Source: an uncultured Euryhalocaulis sp.
GTDB lineage: Bacteria > Pseudomonadota > Alphaproteobacteria > Caulobacterales > Maricaulaceae
Direction of reading: 5' to 3'
DNA: 64,000 bases
Assembly (NCBI GenBank): GCA_913055605.1
Contig: CAJXKJ010000009.1
Span: 1-64,000, forward strand
How positions within the stretch are numbered: position 1 is the first letter of the stretch; every line of letters begins with the position of its first letter. The notes under the pieces are model-generated. The model saw nothing but the letters and a program-made list of their open reading frames with translations, had not been told where the DNA came from and did no database searches. Made by a program: the position numbers and the translations under genes. Of the stretch, positions 29,301-38,053 are shown piece after piece.

Positions 29301-29536
29301 TACAGCATGTCCTCGATGCCGTTGATCGCCTGTTCCAGCGGCGCGGCCACGGTCTCCGCGATCGTTTCGGGGCTGGCGCCCGGATAGACCGCGCTGACCG
29401 ACACGATGGGCGGCACGACCTCCGGATATTCGGACACCGGCAGGCGGCCGATGGAGACGAAGCCCAGAATGGTGATCAGGACGGACAGCACGATCGCGAA
29501 GATCGGGCGGTCGATGAAGAAACGGGAAAAGGCCAT
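26363..29536 (-). CDS. RND efflux permease (HAE1 family)
   Basis: 1057 aa beginning MAFSRFFIDRPIFAIVLSVLITILG; GIVVDDAIVVVENVER; SLTLSPALAAALL. Confidence 0.96.
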   Translation of the reverse strand: MAFSRFFIDRPIFAIVLSVLITILGFVSIGRLPVSEYPEVVPPIVSVSAVYPGASPETIAETVAAPLEQAINGIEDMLYLSSASTSDGRVTIEVTFGLGADLDRAQMLVQNRVSAAEARLPEEVRQIGVTVEQATTNILMFVNMLSPDQTFDHLYVSNYAYLNVLDEIQRLPGVGRAQIFGGSQYAMRVWLDPQLVAARGLTAGDVITALRRQNVQVASGVLGAPPYATGSDYELTIEAPGRLVEPEAFGDVVIAADSPTGIVRVRDVGRVELGAQDYTMRGFLDGQEAIGVAVFQRPGSNALATAESVKETMARLGEGFPPGLEYEIVYNPTEFVGHAIHEVQKTLIEAVLLVVIVVFLFLQSFRAALIPILAIPVSIIGAFSVFLLTGGSINSLTMFGLVLAIGIVVDDAIVVVENVERNLADGLNPREAARKSMDEVGGALIAIALVLTAVFVPVAFIGGISGQFYKQFALAIATATVISAFVSLTLSPALAAALLKPHAEGVQRGGLLAPFFGAFNRGFDRLGAAYGAGTRRLVRVGGIVLIVYAGLIAITGFTFQASPKGFIPEMDRGYGFVIMQLPPGASLDRTRAVMDEAVERIIQVEGVDRMISFTGFQASTNTIASNAATAFFTFDDYKERAKAGLSTDDVMAEVRQTVGQIDEAMIIPVLPPAVEGLGSGSGVRMMIQDRAGNGYAALAQAAQMMMGAGAQNPDVASAVSFYEAATPRARLDIDRDKAEALRVPVSEVNQALEVFLGSTYVNDFNYLGRTYRVTAQADADFRDNPADINGIWVRSLDGEMIPLSAVVTVSETAGPQRVPRHNLYPAAELDAEPAPGVSSGELMATLEAMAQQVLPAGFSFEWRDVAFIQQQESGGLVGVFLMATLFVFLVLAAQYESVTLPLAVILVVPMAILGALIGVAIRGLDVNILTQVAFVVLVGLAAKNAILIVEFAKHLEERGLDRFAAAERAARLRLRPILMTSLAFILGVTPLVFATGAGAEQRVALGVAVFSGMIGVTIVGLMLTPTFYVLSRRLSLLSFGPGRTPQTQPGETMGPAE

Positions 29537-29609
29537 GGCCGGCTCCTGGGGGGCCGCGGCGCAATCCGCCCCGGCCCCGAAACTGTTCTGTCTGACGCGG
29601 ACCGCGCGC

Positions 29610-30776
29610 CTAGCGCGCGGCGAGTTCGATTTTTCCGGGCGTGGTGCTGACCAGCGTGCCGGGATAGGCGGCCTGGCCGCCGGCCACGATCACGCGGTCC
29701 TCGGCCTGCAGCCCGCCCTGAACCACGCGCAGGCCGTCCACGACGGGTCCGGCGCCGATGGGGCGCGGCTCCACGACGTTTTCGGCGTTCACGACCAGCA
29801 CGTATTTGAAGTTCTGGTCGGAGCTGACGGCCGCTTCGGGCACCAGCATCGCGTTGGCGATGCTGCCGCGGGAAAACTGCACCCGCACGAACTGGCCGGG
29901 GGAGAAACGCCCGTCCGGATTGTCCACCACGGCCCGCATGCGGACGACGCCGGTGCGCGGATCGACCTGGTTGTCGATGAAGTCGACGCGGCCCGAATGG
30001 GTGAAGGCGCTCTCGCCCTCCAGCCGGAACCGGACCTGCTGCACCGCGCCCATGCCCGGCCGGCCCATCGTGCTGGCGACCTCCGGCGTCACGGCGAAGG
30101 AGATATGGATCGGGTCGACCGACACGATCGTGGTCAGCAGGGAATCGTTGGCGCTGACCAGATTGCCCGGATCGATGCGGCGGTCGGACACCCGGCCGTC
30201 GATCGGCGCGGTGATCGTGGTGTAGCCCAGATCGATCCGCGCGGCCTCCAGCCGCGCCTGCGCGGCGTTGAGGGCGGCGGTCGCCTCGGCCGCGCCGCTG
30301 GCGCGGCGGTCGAATTCCTCGCGGGAGATGGCGTCCTGGTCCACCAGCGTCTCGGCCCGGCGGCGCTCCTCGGCCGCCAGGTCGCGCATCGCGGCGGCGC
30401 GGGCGCGTTCGGCCTCGGCCTGGCTGACGGCGGCGGCGAACGGCGCCGGGTCGATGGTGAACAGGACGTCGCCGGCCTCCACCATCTGCCCGTCGTCGAA
30501 ATGCACCGCGGCCAGCCGCCCGCTGACCTGGGCGCTGATGTCGATGGACTGGACGGCCTCGAACCGGCCGACGGCTTCGTCATGGACGTCCACCGAATGG
30601 ACGAGCGGCGCGGCCACAGTCACCTGGGGGGCTGGGGGAGCGGCCATGGCCGCCGCCGCTCCCTGCTCCTGACCGCAACCGGCCAGAAGGCCGGCGCCGC
30701 CGAGCAGGATAGCAATTGCGAAAGCGCGCGCCGCGCGCGGCGCGAACGGGGAGAAGGAAGAAGCCGGAAGCGACAT
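29610..30776 (-). CDS. RND efflux periplasmic adaptor subunit
   Basis: Lipobox LLAGCGQ; VSGRLAAVHFDDGQMVEAGDVLFTIDPAPF; ITAPIDGRVSDRRIDPGNLV. An alternative ATG lies at 30827. Confidence 0.93.
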   Translation of the reverse strand: MSLPASSFSPFAPRAARAFAIAILLGGAGLLAGCGQEQGAAAAMAAPPAPQVTVAAPLVHSVDVHDEAVGRFEAVQSIDISAQVSGRLAAVHFDDGQMVEAGDVLFTIDPAPFAAAVSQAEAERARAAAMRDLAAEERRRAETLVDQDAISREEFDRRASGAAEATAALNAAQARLEAARIDLGYTTITAPIDGRVSDRRIDPGNLVSANDSLLTTIVSVDPIHISFAVTPEVASTMGRPGMGAVQQVRFRLEGESAFTHSGRVDFIDNQVDPRTGVVRMRAVVDNPDGRFSPGQFVRVQFSRGSIANAMLVPEAAVSSDQNFKYVLVVNAENVVEPRPIGAGPVVDGLRVVQGGLQAEDRVIVAGGQAAYPGTLVSTTPGKIELAAR

Positions 30777-30850
30777 TGGCTGGAAACCGTTTGTTTGTGG
30801 CGCCCGGCCGGGCCGCCGGGTTTTCATGCTGGACGTACGATGAAACTGAT

Positions 30851-30890
30851 GGTACCGATCAGTAACAGGCGCTAGGTACTGACCGGTAAC
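30851..30890. promoter_or_regulatory. Twin TetR-type operators
   Basis: GGTACCGATCAGTAAC (30851-30866) and GGTACTGACCGGTAAC (30875-30890), each an imperfect palindrome, 24 bp apart, between the RND operon and divergent tetR. Confidence 0.65.
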
Positions 30891-31072
30891 ACCCCTGTCA
30901 AGGCAGAGGTAGGGAGAAAAATCGATGGGCGGACCGGTTTCCGGGCGGAATGGCCGCCCGCGCACTGTCGGCGTTGTGAACGGCGCAACGAAAAGACAGG
31001 CGGTACGTTCTGGCGATCCTGTATGCTGCGAATCTCGACCAGCCCGGCGAACGGGCGGCGCGTGAGGAAACG

Positions 31073-31681
31073 ATGAGCCAGGAAATGGAGGCCGATACGG
31101 GGGATTGCGAGATCAAGGCGCCCCCGCGCGAGCGAATTCTGACGGCCGCGGACGATCTGTTCCGGCGCTACGGCATCCGGGGCGTCGGCGTGGAAGCCAT
31201 CGCCGAGGCGGCCGAAACCAACAAGATGACGCTCTACCGGCATTATTCGTCGAAGGACGAGCTGGTCGCCGCCTGGCTCCAGTCGGTTGTGGCCACATGG
31301 GTCGCCGAATGGGACGCGCTGGACCGCCTGCCCGCCTCGGTCCCCCACAAGAAACGCATCGACCGTTTCCTGGAAGCCTTCGGCGACGCGTTCGAGCGAT
31401 GCGCAGAGCGCGGATGCGCGATGATGAATTCGCTGGCCGAACTGCCGGAAAAGGACCATCCGGCCCGCGCCGTGCTGAACGACTACAAGGCCGAAAGCCG
31501 CAAGCGGATGATCAAGCTGTTCCGCGAATGCGGCGTGGCGGAGCCGGCCAAGGCGGCCGAGGAAATCCAGCTTCTGATGGACGGGGCCAAATCCTGCGTT
31601 CAGGACCTTGGCGCCGCGCGCAGCCGCACCCGCTTCATCCAGATGGCCAAGACCCTGCTCGACGGCCGCATGCGCGACTGA
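31073..31681 (+). CDS. TetR/AcrR family regulator
   Basis: RERILTAADDLFRRYGIRGVGVEAIAEAAETNKMTLYRHYSSKDELVAAWL. Confidence 0.94.
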   Translation: MSQEMEADTGDCEIKAPPRERILTAADDLFRRYGIRGVGVEAIAEAAETNKMTLYRHYSSKDELVAAWLQSVVATWVAEWDALDRLPASVPHKKRIDRFLEAFGDAFERCAERGCAMMNSLAELPEKDHPARAVLNDYKAESRKRMIKLFRECGVAEPAKAAEEIQLLMDGAKSCVQDLGAARSRTRFIQMAKTLLDGRMRD

Positions 31682-31836
31682 CTGCGCGCCTATGGCCCAA
31701 CCCGCCACAAAGCCGTGACCGCCCTCGACGGCGGCCGGGCTGGGCGCGACAATCCCTCGCAAGGACCCGAAGATGTCCGCCGCGCGGCGACCGCGGCGCA
31801 CCGCGCCCGCCCTGCCGCACCAATGGGAGGATAGCG

Positions 31837-32901
31837 ATGAAACGGAAATTCGCCGCCGCCGGCGCGCTGGGCGCGGGCCTGACCCTGATCGCCGGGGCGG
31901 GCGCCGGCCAGACACCTGACAATCAGACCACCAATCCGGACGCCGTGTTCGACTCGCCGGAGGGCTGGAGCGTTCCGCGCACCGAATGGGGCGATCCGGA
32001 TTTGCGCGGCATGTGGCCGCTCGATCTCGGCCAGACGCCGATGCAGCGCCCCGCGGCGCTGGGCGACAAGGCGTATCTGACCGATTCCGAATACGCGGAC
32101 GCCGTCGCGGAGGCCGCCGCCGAAATGGGCGCCTATGAACGCGAGGACGCCAATAACGAGATCAGCACCGGCCACTGGTTCGAATACGGACGGGTGCTGC
32201 GCCAGACCTCGCTGATCATGGAGCCGGCGGACGGGCGTATCCCGGCGCTGACCGAAGAAGGCGAGGCGCGCAAGACGCGGATGAACTCTAGCTGGGGACA
32301 GGATACGTTCGACAGCATCGCGGATTTCAATTCGCTGGACCGCTGCATCACGCGCGGCATGCCGGCCTCGATGATCCCCTTCCCCTATAATAACGGCGTC
32401 GAGATCTTCCAGGCGCCCGGCTATGTCGTGCTGAACCTGGAGATGATCCACGAAACGCGGATTATCCCGCTGGACGGCCGCGATCCGGTCCCGGGATCGA
32501 TGGAGACCTGGCTCGGCTCCTCGGTCGGCCACTGGGACGGCGACACGCTGGTCATCGAGACGACGAATTTCAACGGCGACTCGCCGATGGTGATCGTCGG
32601 GCCCAGCAACCAGCCCGTCCCGACCAGCGAGGCCCTGCATGTGGTGGAGCATCTGACCCTGACCGGGCCGGACACGATGCATTACGAGGCGTGGGTGGAA
32701 GACCCGGTCGTGCTGACCGGCGGCTTCAAGCTGGATTTCCCCTGGCGGCGGAACGCCGATTACGGCGCCTATGAATATGGCTGCCACGAGGGCAACACCG
32801 TGGTGCCGAACTATATCATCTCCACCAGCCCGCGCTTCGCGAACGGGGAGCTGGGAATGTCCGCCGGCGAGTGGATCGAGGCGAACATTCCCCAGCAATA
32901 G
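31837..32901 (+). CDS. Exported protein of unknown function
   Basis: Signal peptide then PRTEWGDPDLRGMWPLDLGQTPMQRP...VGHWDGDTLVIETTNFNGDSP; ATG at 31837. Confidence 0.8.
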   Translation: MKRKFAAAGALGAGLTLIAGAGAGQTPDNQTTNPDAVFDSPEGWSVPRTEWGDPDLRGMWPLDLGQTPMQRPAALGDKAYLTDSEYADAVAEAAAEMGAYEREDANNEISTGHWFEYGRVLRQTSLIMEPADGRIPALTEEGEARKTRMNSSWGQDTFDSIADFNSLDRCITRGMPASMIPFPYNNGVEIFQAPGYVVLNLEMIHETRIIPLDGRDPVPGSMETWLGSSVGHWDGDTLVIETTNFNGDSPMVIVGPSNQPVPTSEALHVVEHLTLTGPDTMHYEAWVEDPVVLTGGFKLDFPWRRNADYGAYEYGCHEGNTVVPNYIISTSPRFANGELGMSAGEWIEANIPQQ

Positions 32902-32908
32902 GCCCGAC

Positions 32909-33811
32909 TTAGTCTTCGGCCAGCTGCTCCAGATAGCGGAAGATGTCGGTATTGTCCGCGCCCTCGCCGAGCGCGGCCTCGGCCGCGTCATAGAGCGCCG
33001 AGGTGCCGTCCAGCAGCGCGGCTTCGGCGCCGGCGGCCTGCGCCACTTCGCGCGCCAGCCGCAAATCCTTGGCCATCAGCTTCAGCGCGAAGCCGGAGCT
33101 GAAGGTGCGCGGCAGGACATAGGCCGGGATTTTCTGCTCCGTCCCTGTATTGCGCCCGGACGAGGCGTTCAGCACCGCGATCATGGTCTCGGGGTCCAGG
33201 CCAAAGCGCGTTCCGGCGATCAGCGCCTCGCACGCCGTCGCCAGATTGGCGGCCGACAGATAATTGTTCAGCGCCTTCATGGCGTGGCCGCTGCCCGGCC
33301 CGCCGGTCTTGGTGACCTTGCCCATCGGCGCCAGCACGGGGAGCGCCCGCTCCACCACCGCTTCCTCGCCGCCCGCCATGATGGCGAGCGATCCGTCCAC
33401 GGCGCGCGGCACCCCGCCGGACACCGGGGCGTCCACCAGCGGAACGCCCCTGGCCTTCAGATCGGCCTCCAGCGCGCGCGTGCCGGTGGGCGAGGACGAG
33501 GACATGTCGATGGCGACCAGACCCGGCTTCGGATCGGCCAGAACATTGTCCGCCGCCTCCAGCAGCACCTGGCGCACGATGTCGCCGTTCGGCAGCATGG
33601 TGATCACGGCGTCCGCCGCCGCGCCCAGCGCGGCCAGGCTTTCGGGCGCCGCGCAGCCGGTCTCTTCGGCGAACTTCGCCGCCGCGCCCGGCGCGGCGTC
33701 GAAGACGTGCAGGCGATAGCCGGCGGCGATCAGGTTGCGGGCCATCGGCGCGCCCATCGCGCCGATGCCGATAAAGCCGATCTCCGCCGGCGCGGTCAGG
33801 TCGCCCGCCAT
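32909..33811 (-). CDS. NAD(P)-dependent oxidoreductase (3-hydroxyisobutyrate dehydrogenase family)
   Basis: IGFIGIGAMGAPMARNLIAAGY, VDAPVSGGVPRAVDGSLAIMAGG, MKALNNYLSAANLATACEAL. Confidence 0.93.
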   Translation of the reverse strand: MAGDLTAPAEIGFIGIGAMGAPMARNLIAAGYRLHVFDAAPGAAAKFAEETGCAAPESLAALGAAADAVITMLPNGDIVRQVLLEAADNVLADPKPGLVAIDMSSSSPTGTRALEADLKARGVPLVDAPVSGGVPRAVDGSLAIMAGGEEAVVERALPVLAPMGKVTKTGGPGSGHAMKALNNYLSAANLATACEALIAGTRFGLDPETMIAVLNASSGRNTGTEQKIPAYVLPRTFSSGFALKLMAKDLRLAREVAQAAGAEAALLDGTSALYDAAEAALGEGADNTDIFRYLEQLAED

Positions 33812-33813
33812 GA

Positions 33814-34203
33814 TCAGCCTTCGTGCTCTTCGATCACCGGACCGGCGGACCGGAACGCGTCCACCGCCGCCGGCACGCCGGCATAGATCGCCACGTGCAG
33901 GAAGATTTCGGCGATTTCCTCCGGCGACAGGCCGTTGTTCAGCGCGCCGCGCGTATGGGCGACGACCTCGTGGCTGCGGCCGAGCGCGGCCAGCATGGCG
34001 AGGTTCATCAGGCTGCGGTCGCGGCGCGACAGCGCCTCGCGCCCCCAGGCCTGGCCCCAGCAATATTCGTTCAGCAGGTCCTGAAGGCCGCTGTTGAACT
34101 CGTTGCGGTTGTTCAGCGCGCGGTCGACATACACGTCGCCCAGAACCTCGCGGCGGATTTTTTCGCCTTTTTCGGCCAGATCTTTGCGGGTTTCGTCCGC
34201 CAT
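33814..34203 (-). CDS. Carboxymuconolactone decarboxylase family protein
   Basis: 129 aa; WGREALSRRDRSLMNLAMLAALGRSHEVVAHTRGALNNGLSPEEIAEIFLHVAIYAGVPAAVDAF. Confidence 0.93.
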   Translation of the reverse strand: MADETRKDLAEKGEKIRREVLGDVYVDRALNNRNEFNSGLQDLLNEYCWGQAWGREALSRRDRSLMNLAMLAALGRSHEVVAHTRGALNNGLSPEEIAEIFLHVAIYAGVPAAVDAFRSAGPVIEEHEG

Positions 34204-34336
34204 TTTCGGTCTCCTCCTGGATAATCGGCGCGGCTGGATAGCACACGGCGCGCCCTGAGAGCAGGACGCGCCGGATGCTTTAGGGATGTCGGGCCCCCGA
34301 GGCCAGACGCCAGGGGGCCGCACGATGTCGAAAACC

Positions 34337-35212
34337 CTAGGCCAGGGCGGTCTCGAACAGCGCCAGCAGACGGGCCCAGGCGTGCTCGGCCTGTTCCTCG
34401 TGATAGACGCGGGAGTCGGTGGGGCACCATCCGTGCATCGTGCCCTCATAGACCTCGACCTCCGCGTTCACGCCGTTGGCCGCGAAGGTTTCGCGCAGCG
34501 TCTCCTTGGCCTGCGGATCGGACTCGTCATCGTTTTCCGCGATGGCGATCAGGAAGCTGGCCTCCATCTGCGGGATCAGCAGATGCGGGCTGTCCGGCGC
34601 GTCGGTCGCCAGACCGCCGCCATGGAAGGTCGCCCCGGCGCCGACCCGGCCGGGGATGGCCGCCGCGGTGCGCATGACGAAGGGCCCGCCCATGCAATAG
34701 CCGGTCGTGCCGATCTGGCGGGACGTGTCCACCGCGTCCTGCGCGTCCAGCCAGGCGATGAAGGCCGTCGCGTCCGTGACCTGGGTCTCGGGGTTCAGCG
34801 CCTGCGCCAGCGGCATCACGTTGTCCTGAAATTCCGGGGCGCCGAACGCCGCGTCATAGCCCGGCACCGGCGCGGTCGCGCCGCGATAATAGGGATTGAC
34901 GGTCAGCACCGCATAGCCGGCCTCGGCCAGGCGCTTGCCCATGCCGCGGAAGGCCGGGCGCAGGCCGAAAATATCCGGCCAGACCAGGACGGCCGCCGTC
35001 GCGCCTTCGACCGGATGCACGAAATACGCGTCGCACACCCCGTCCGGCGTTTCGATCATGACGTCGGATTCGACAACCTCGGCCGCATGGGCCGGGCGCG
35101 CCGTGAAGGCGGCCATGCCGGCCGCGCCCATCAGCGCGCCGAAGCCGCGCCGGGATACGCCCCGCTTGCGCAGATAGTCCTGGGTTTCCTGTTCGGTCCG
35201 TTCGTCGCACAT
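34337..35212 (-). CDS. Dienelactone hydrolase family protein (possible Tat signal)
   Basis: VSRRGFGALMGAAGMAAF; IGTTGYCMGGPFVMRTAA; HGWCPTDSRVYHEEQAEHAWARLLALF. Confidence 0.92.
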   Translation of the reverse strand: MCDERTEQETQDYLRKRGVSRRGFGALMGAAGMAAFTARPAHAAEVVESDVMIETPDGVCDAYFVHPVEGATAAVLVWPDIFGLRPAFRGMGKRLAEAGYAVLTVNPYYRGATAPVPGYDAAFGAPEFQDNVMPLAQALNPETQVTDATAFIAWLDAQDAVDTSRQIGTTGYCMGGPFVMRTAAAIPGRVGAGATFHGGGLATDAPDSPHLLIPQMEASFLIAIAENDDESDPQAKETLRETFAANGVNAEVEVYEGTMHGWCPTDSRVYHEEQAEHAWARLLALFETALA

Positions 35213-35318
35213 AGCGCGTCCTCCCCGTGATCGGGCCCCTCAGCGGGCCCTTGTTGGGGCGGATGCTAGCACGGATCGCGCCCGCGCGAGGCCGCGGGCT
35301 GCGGGTTTCGCGAATTTG

Positions 35319-36395
35319 TTATTCCGGCCGGTCCAGCTTCAGCAGCGCATCGCCCAGCCCGGTCAGATAGACCGTGCCGCCGTCCGGATCGAAGATGACC
35401 CCGGTCACCCCGCCCGGCATCGGCGCCCAGGCCTCCGGCGTCACCAGCGCCATGGACGGCTCCCGCGTCTCCCAGAGGCGCAGCAGCTCCGCCACGATGC
35501 GGTCGTTCGCCTCGGTCTTGTTCCAGAAGACCGGGTGGGTTTCGCCGCTGTCCGGGTCCAGCACGATCATCCGCCCGCCAATCGGCGAGCCGACCCACAG
35601 CCGGCCCTGACCGTCCATCTCCAGATTGTCGGGGGTCGGGATCTCCGCGATCACCTGCGGCGCGGACACGTCGCCCCGCGCGATGTCGATCCGCCAGGCC
35701 GAGACGCGGTGCGCCGTGGTCTCGTTCAGATAGAGCCGGCCCGAATCCTCGTCGATCACCATGCCGTTGGGGAAGGCCAGCCCGTCCACCACCATGCGCG
35801 GCGTCCCCCTCCGGCCGTCCGCGTCCGGCGGGGGCAGGCGGAACAGCGCGCCGTCGACGGCGTAGGTGTCCATGGTTTCGAAGATGCGCGCCTCGGTATC
35901 CGGCCCGGCGACGTTCTGGGTCGACTGGATGAACCAGATCGCGCCGCTGCTGTCGCGGATCGCGACGTTCACGCCATAGGAATGCTGATAGATCCGCGCG
36001 GTCTCTTCGGTTTCCAGATTCACGCGATAGATCGCGCCGGTGAAGATGTCGGCGACCAGCGCATGCACGCCGTCCGGCTCCAGCGTCACGCCGTTCGGCC
36101 CGGCGGGGTTTTCCGGCGGCGCATGGACATAGCCGGCCTCCGCGAACCGGCCGAAGGGGCGCATCGACCCGTCCGGCGCGATGGCGGTCATGCCGTTGGT
36201 CTGGTCCGACACCACGATCGTGCCGTCGGCCAGCATCAGCCCGTCTTCGGAGCGGGAGACGCTGTGCGGGGCGAGAAACAGCTCCGCGTCCTCGAACGTC
36301 CAGCTCGGCAGATCGTCGACGCGGAACTGGGCGCTGGCGGGCGCGGCCTGGGCCAGAAGCAGCGCCAGCGCCGCACTCACGGTCATCCAGCGCAT
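35319..36395 (-). CDS. SMP-30/gluconolactonase-type protein, exported
   Basis: GPNGVTLEPDGVHALVADIF, FPNGMVIDEDSGRLYLNET, LEMDGQGRLWVGSPIGG. Confidence 0.9.
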   Translation of the reverse strand: MRWMTVSAALALLLAQAAPASAQFRVDDLPSWTFEDAELFLAPHSVSRSEDGLMLADGTIVVSDQTNGMTAIAPDGSMRPFGRFAEAGYVHAPPENPAGPNGVTLEPDGVHALVADIFTGAIYRVNLETEETARIYQHSYGVNVAIRDSSGAIWFIQSTQNVAGPDTEARIFETMDTYAVDGALFRLPPPDADGRRGTPRMVVDGLAFPNGMVIDEDSGRLYLNETTAHRVSAWRIDIARGDVSAPQVIAEIPTPDNLEMDGQGRLWVGSPIGGRMIVLDPDSGETHPVFWNKTEANDRIVAELLRLWETREPSMALVTPEAWAPMPGGVTGVIFDPDGGTVYLTGLGDALLKLDRPE

Positions 36396-36414
36396 GGCCT
36401 CTCCCTCCCTTCCG

Positions 36415-38043
36415 TCAGACCGAAACCGGCGCGGGCGCCGGGCGGCCCAGGATCAGATCGGCCGCCTTTTCGGCGACCATGACGGACGGCGCATTGGTGT
36501 TGCCGCGCATGATCTTCGGGAAGACCGAGGCGTCCGCCACGCGCAGCCCCTGCACCCCGCGCACGCGCAGCTGCGGGTCCAGAACCGAGTTCGCGTCCCC
36601 GCCCATGCGGCACGTGCCGACGGGGTGGAAGGTCGTCGCCGTCGCCTCGCGCAGCCAGGCGCGGATCTCGTCGTCGCTCTGCACCTCCGGCCCGGGCGCC
36701 AGCTCCTGTCCCTTGAACTCCGCGAACGGTTCGGCGGCGAAGATGTCGCGCGCGATGCGGAAGCCGCGCACGATCGGCTCCATGTCTTCGGGGTCGCCAT
36801 AGATGTTCGGGTCGATGCGCAGGGATTCGCGCGGATTGGCGTTGGCCAGCGAGACCTGGCCCCGGCTGTCCGGGCAATTGTTCACGACGCTGATCGCATA
36901 GCCGTGCCCGAACGGGATCGGGAACATGTTGGCGTTGGGCAGCATCGTCCAGAACGGGAATTGCAGGTCCGGCCGCGGCGCGTCCGGCCGCGATTTCAGC
37001 ACGATATGGCTTTCGAACACATGGCTGGCGAGCGGCCCGCGCCGCGCGAAGACATATTCCAGCAGGTTCCAGGCCGCGCGCGGCAGTGTCCGCAGCGACA
37101 CGCCATAGGGCCGCGTGTCGTGCGTGCGCACCTTGATCTGGGCGGCGATATGGTCGTGCAGATTCTTGCCGACCTGCGGGCGGCCGGTCAGCACCGGCAC
37201 GCCGGCGTCGGTCAGCTCCTGCGGATCGCCGACGCCGGACAGCATCAGCATTTGCGGGCTGCCATAGGCGCCGCCGCACAGGATCACCTCGGCGTTCGCC
37301 GCGATGGTCTGGACCGGCCCGTCCTCGGGCTCGATCTCCACGCCCGTCGCGCGGCCCTGTTCGATCACCACCCGGCGCACCAGCGCCTCGGAGATCACTT
37401 TCAGGTTCGGCCGGTTGCGCGCGGGCTTCAGGAAGGCCGTGGCGCTGGTCACCCGGCGGCCATTGCGGATCGCGCCCTGGCGCAGCCCGACCCCGTGCGC
37501 GCCCGGAACGTTGAAATCCTCGCAATAGGGAATGCCCAGCGTCCCGGCGGCGCGGGCATAGACGCCGTTCATCGGATTGACGCCGCGGATGGAGGACACG
37601 GCCATCGGCCCGGAATCGCCGTGCCAGGGCGAATCCCCGAAATCCAGATTGTTCTCCGACCGGATGAAATAGGGCAGCAGCTCGGAATACGACCAGCCGT
37701 CGCAGCCCATCTCCGCCCAGTCGTCATAATCCTCCGCCTGGCCGCGATAATAGACCATGCCGTTGATCGCGCCCGTCCCGCCCAGAACGCGGCCGCGCGG
37801 TGTGGGCAGTTTCCGGCCGTTCAGATGCGCCTGCGGCTCGGTCCAGAATCCCCATTGCACGTGCGGGTTCTGCAGGATCGCCCCGACCGCCGCCGGGATA
37901 TGGATGAAGGGATGCCGGTCCGGCCCGCCCGCCTCGATCAGGCAGACCCGGTGCTTGCCATCCTCGCTCAGCCGGTTGGCCAGCACGCAGCCCGCCGACC
38001 CGGCCCCGGCGATCACATAATCGAACGTCTCGTCCGCCTGCAC
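36415..38043 (-). CDS. GMC family oxidoreductase
   Basis: FDYVIAGAGSAGCVLANRLSEDG, GGTGAINGMVYYRGQAEDYDDWAEMG, HPVGTCRMGGDANSVLDPQLRVRGVQGLRVADASVFP. Confidence 0.96.
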   Translation of the reverse strand: MQADETFDYVIAGAGSAGCVLANRLSEDGKHRVCLIEAGGPDRHPFIHIPAAVGAILQNPHVQWGFWTEPQAHLNGRKLPTPRGRVLGGTGAINGMVYYRGQAEDYDDWAEMGCDGWSYSELLPYFIRSENNLDFGDSPWHGDSGPMAVSSIRGVNPMNGVYARAAGTLGIPYCEDFNVPGAHGVGLRQGAIRNGRRVTSATAFLKPARNRPNLKVISEALVRRVVIEQGRATGVEIEPEDGPVQTIAANAEVILCGGAYGSPQMLMLSGVGDPQELTDAGVPVLTGRPQVGKNLHDHIAAQIKVRTHDTRPYGVSLRTLPRAAWNLLEYVFARRGPLASHVFESHIVLKSRPDAPRPDLQFPFWTMLPNANMFPIPFGHGYAISVVNNCPDSRGQVSLANANPRESLRIDPNIYGDPEDMEPIVRGFRIARDIFAAEPFAEFKGQELAPGPEVQSDDEIRAWLREATATTFHPVGTCRMGGDANSVLDPQLRVRGVQGLRVADASVFPKIMRGNTNAPSVMVAEKAADLILGRPAPAPVSV

Positions 38044-38053
38044 GGGGCCGCGC

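Noticed and set aside
26246-29650. 1134-aa plus-strand ORF opposite the RND permease
   Set aside because: Antisense of a clear HAE1 permease; H/R/Q-rich low-complexity product.
35232-35252. GGGCCC...GGGCCC hairpin upstream of the dienelactone hydrolase gene
   Set aside because: Short 6-bp stem common by chance in this GC-rich sequence, and its position does not match a gene end.
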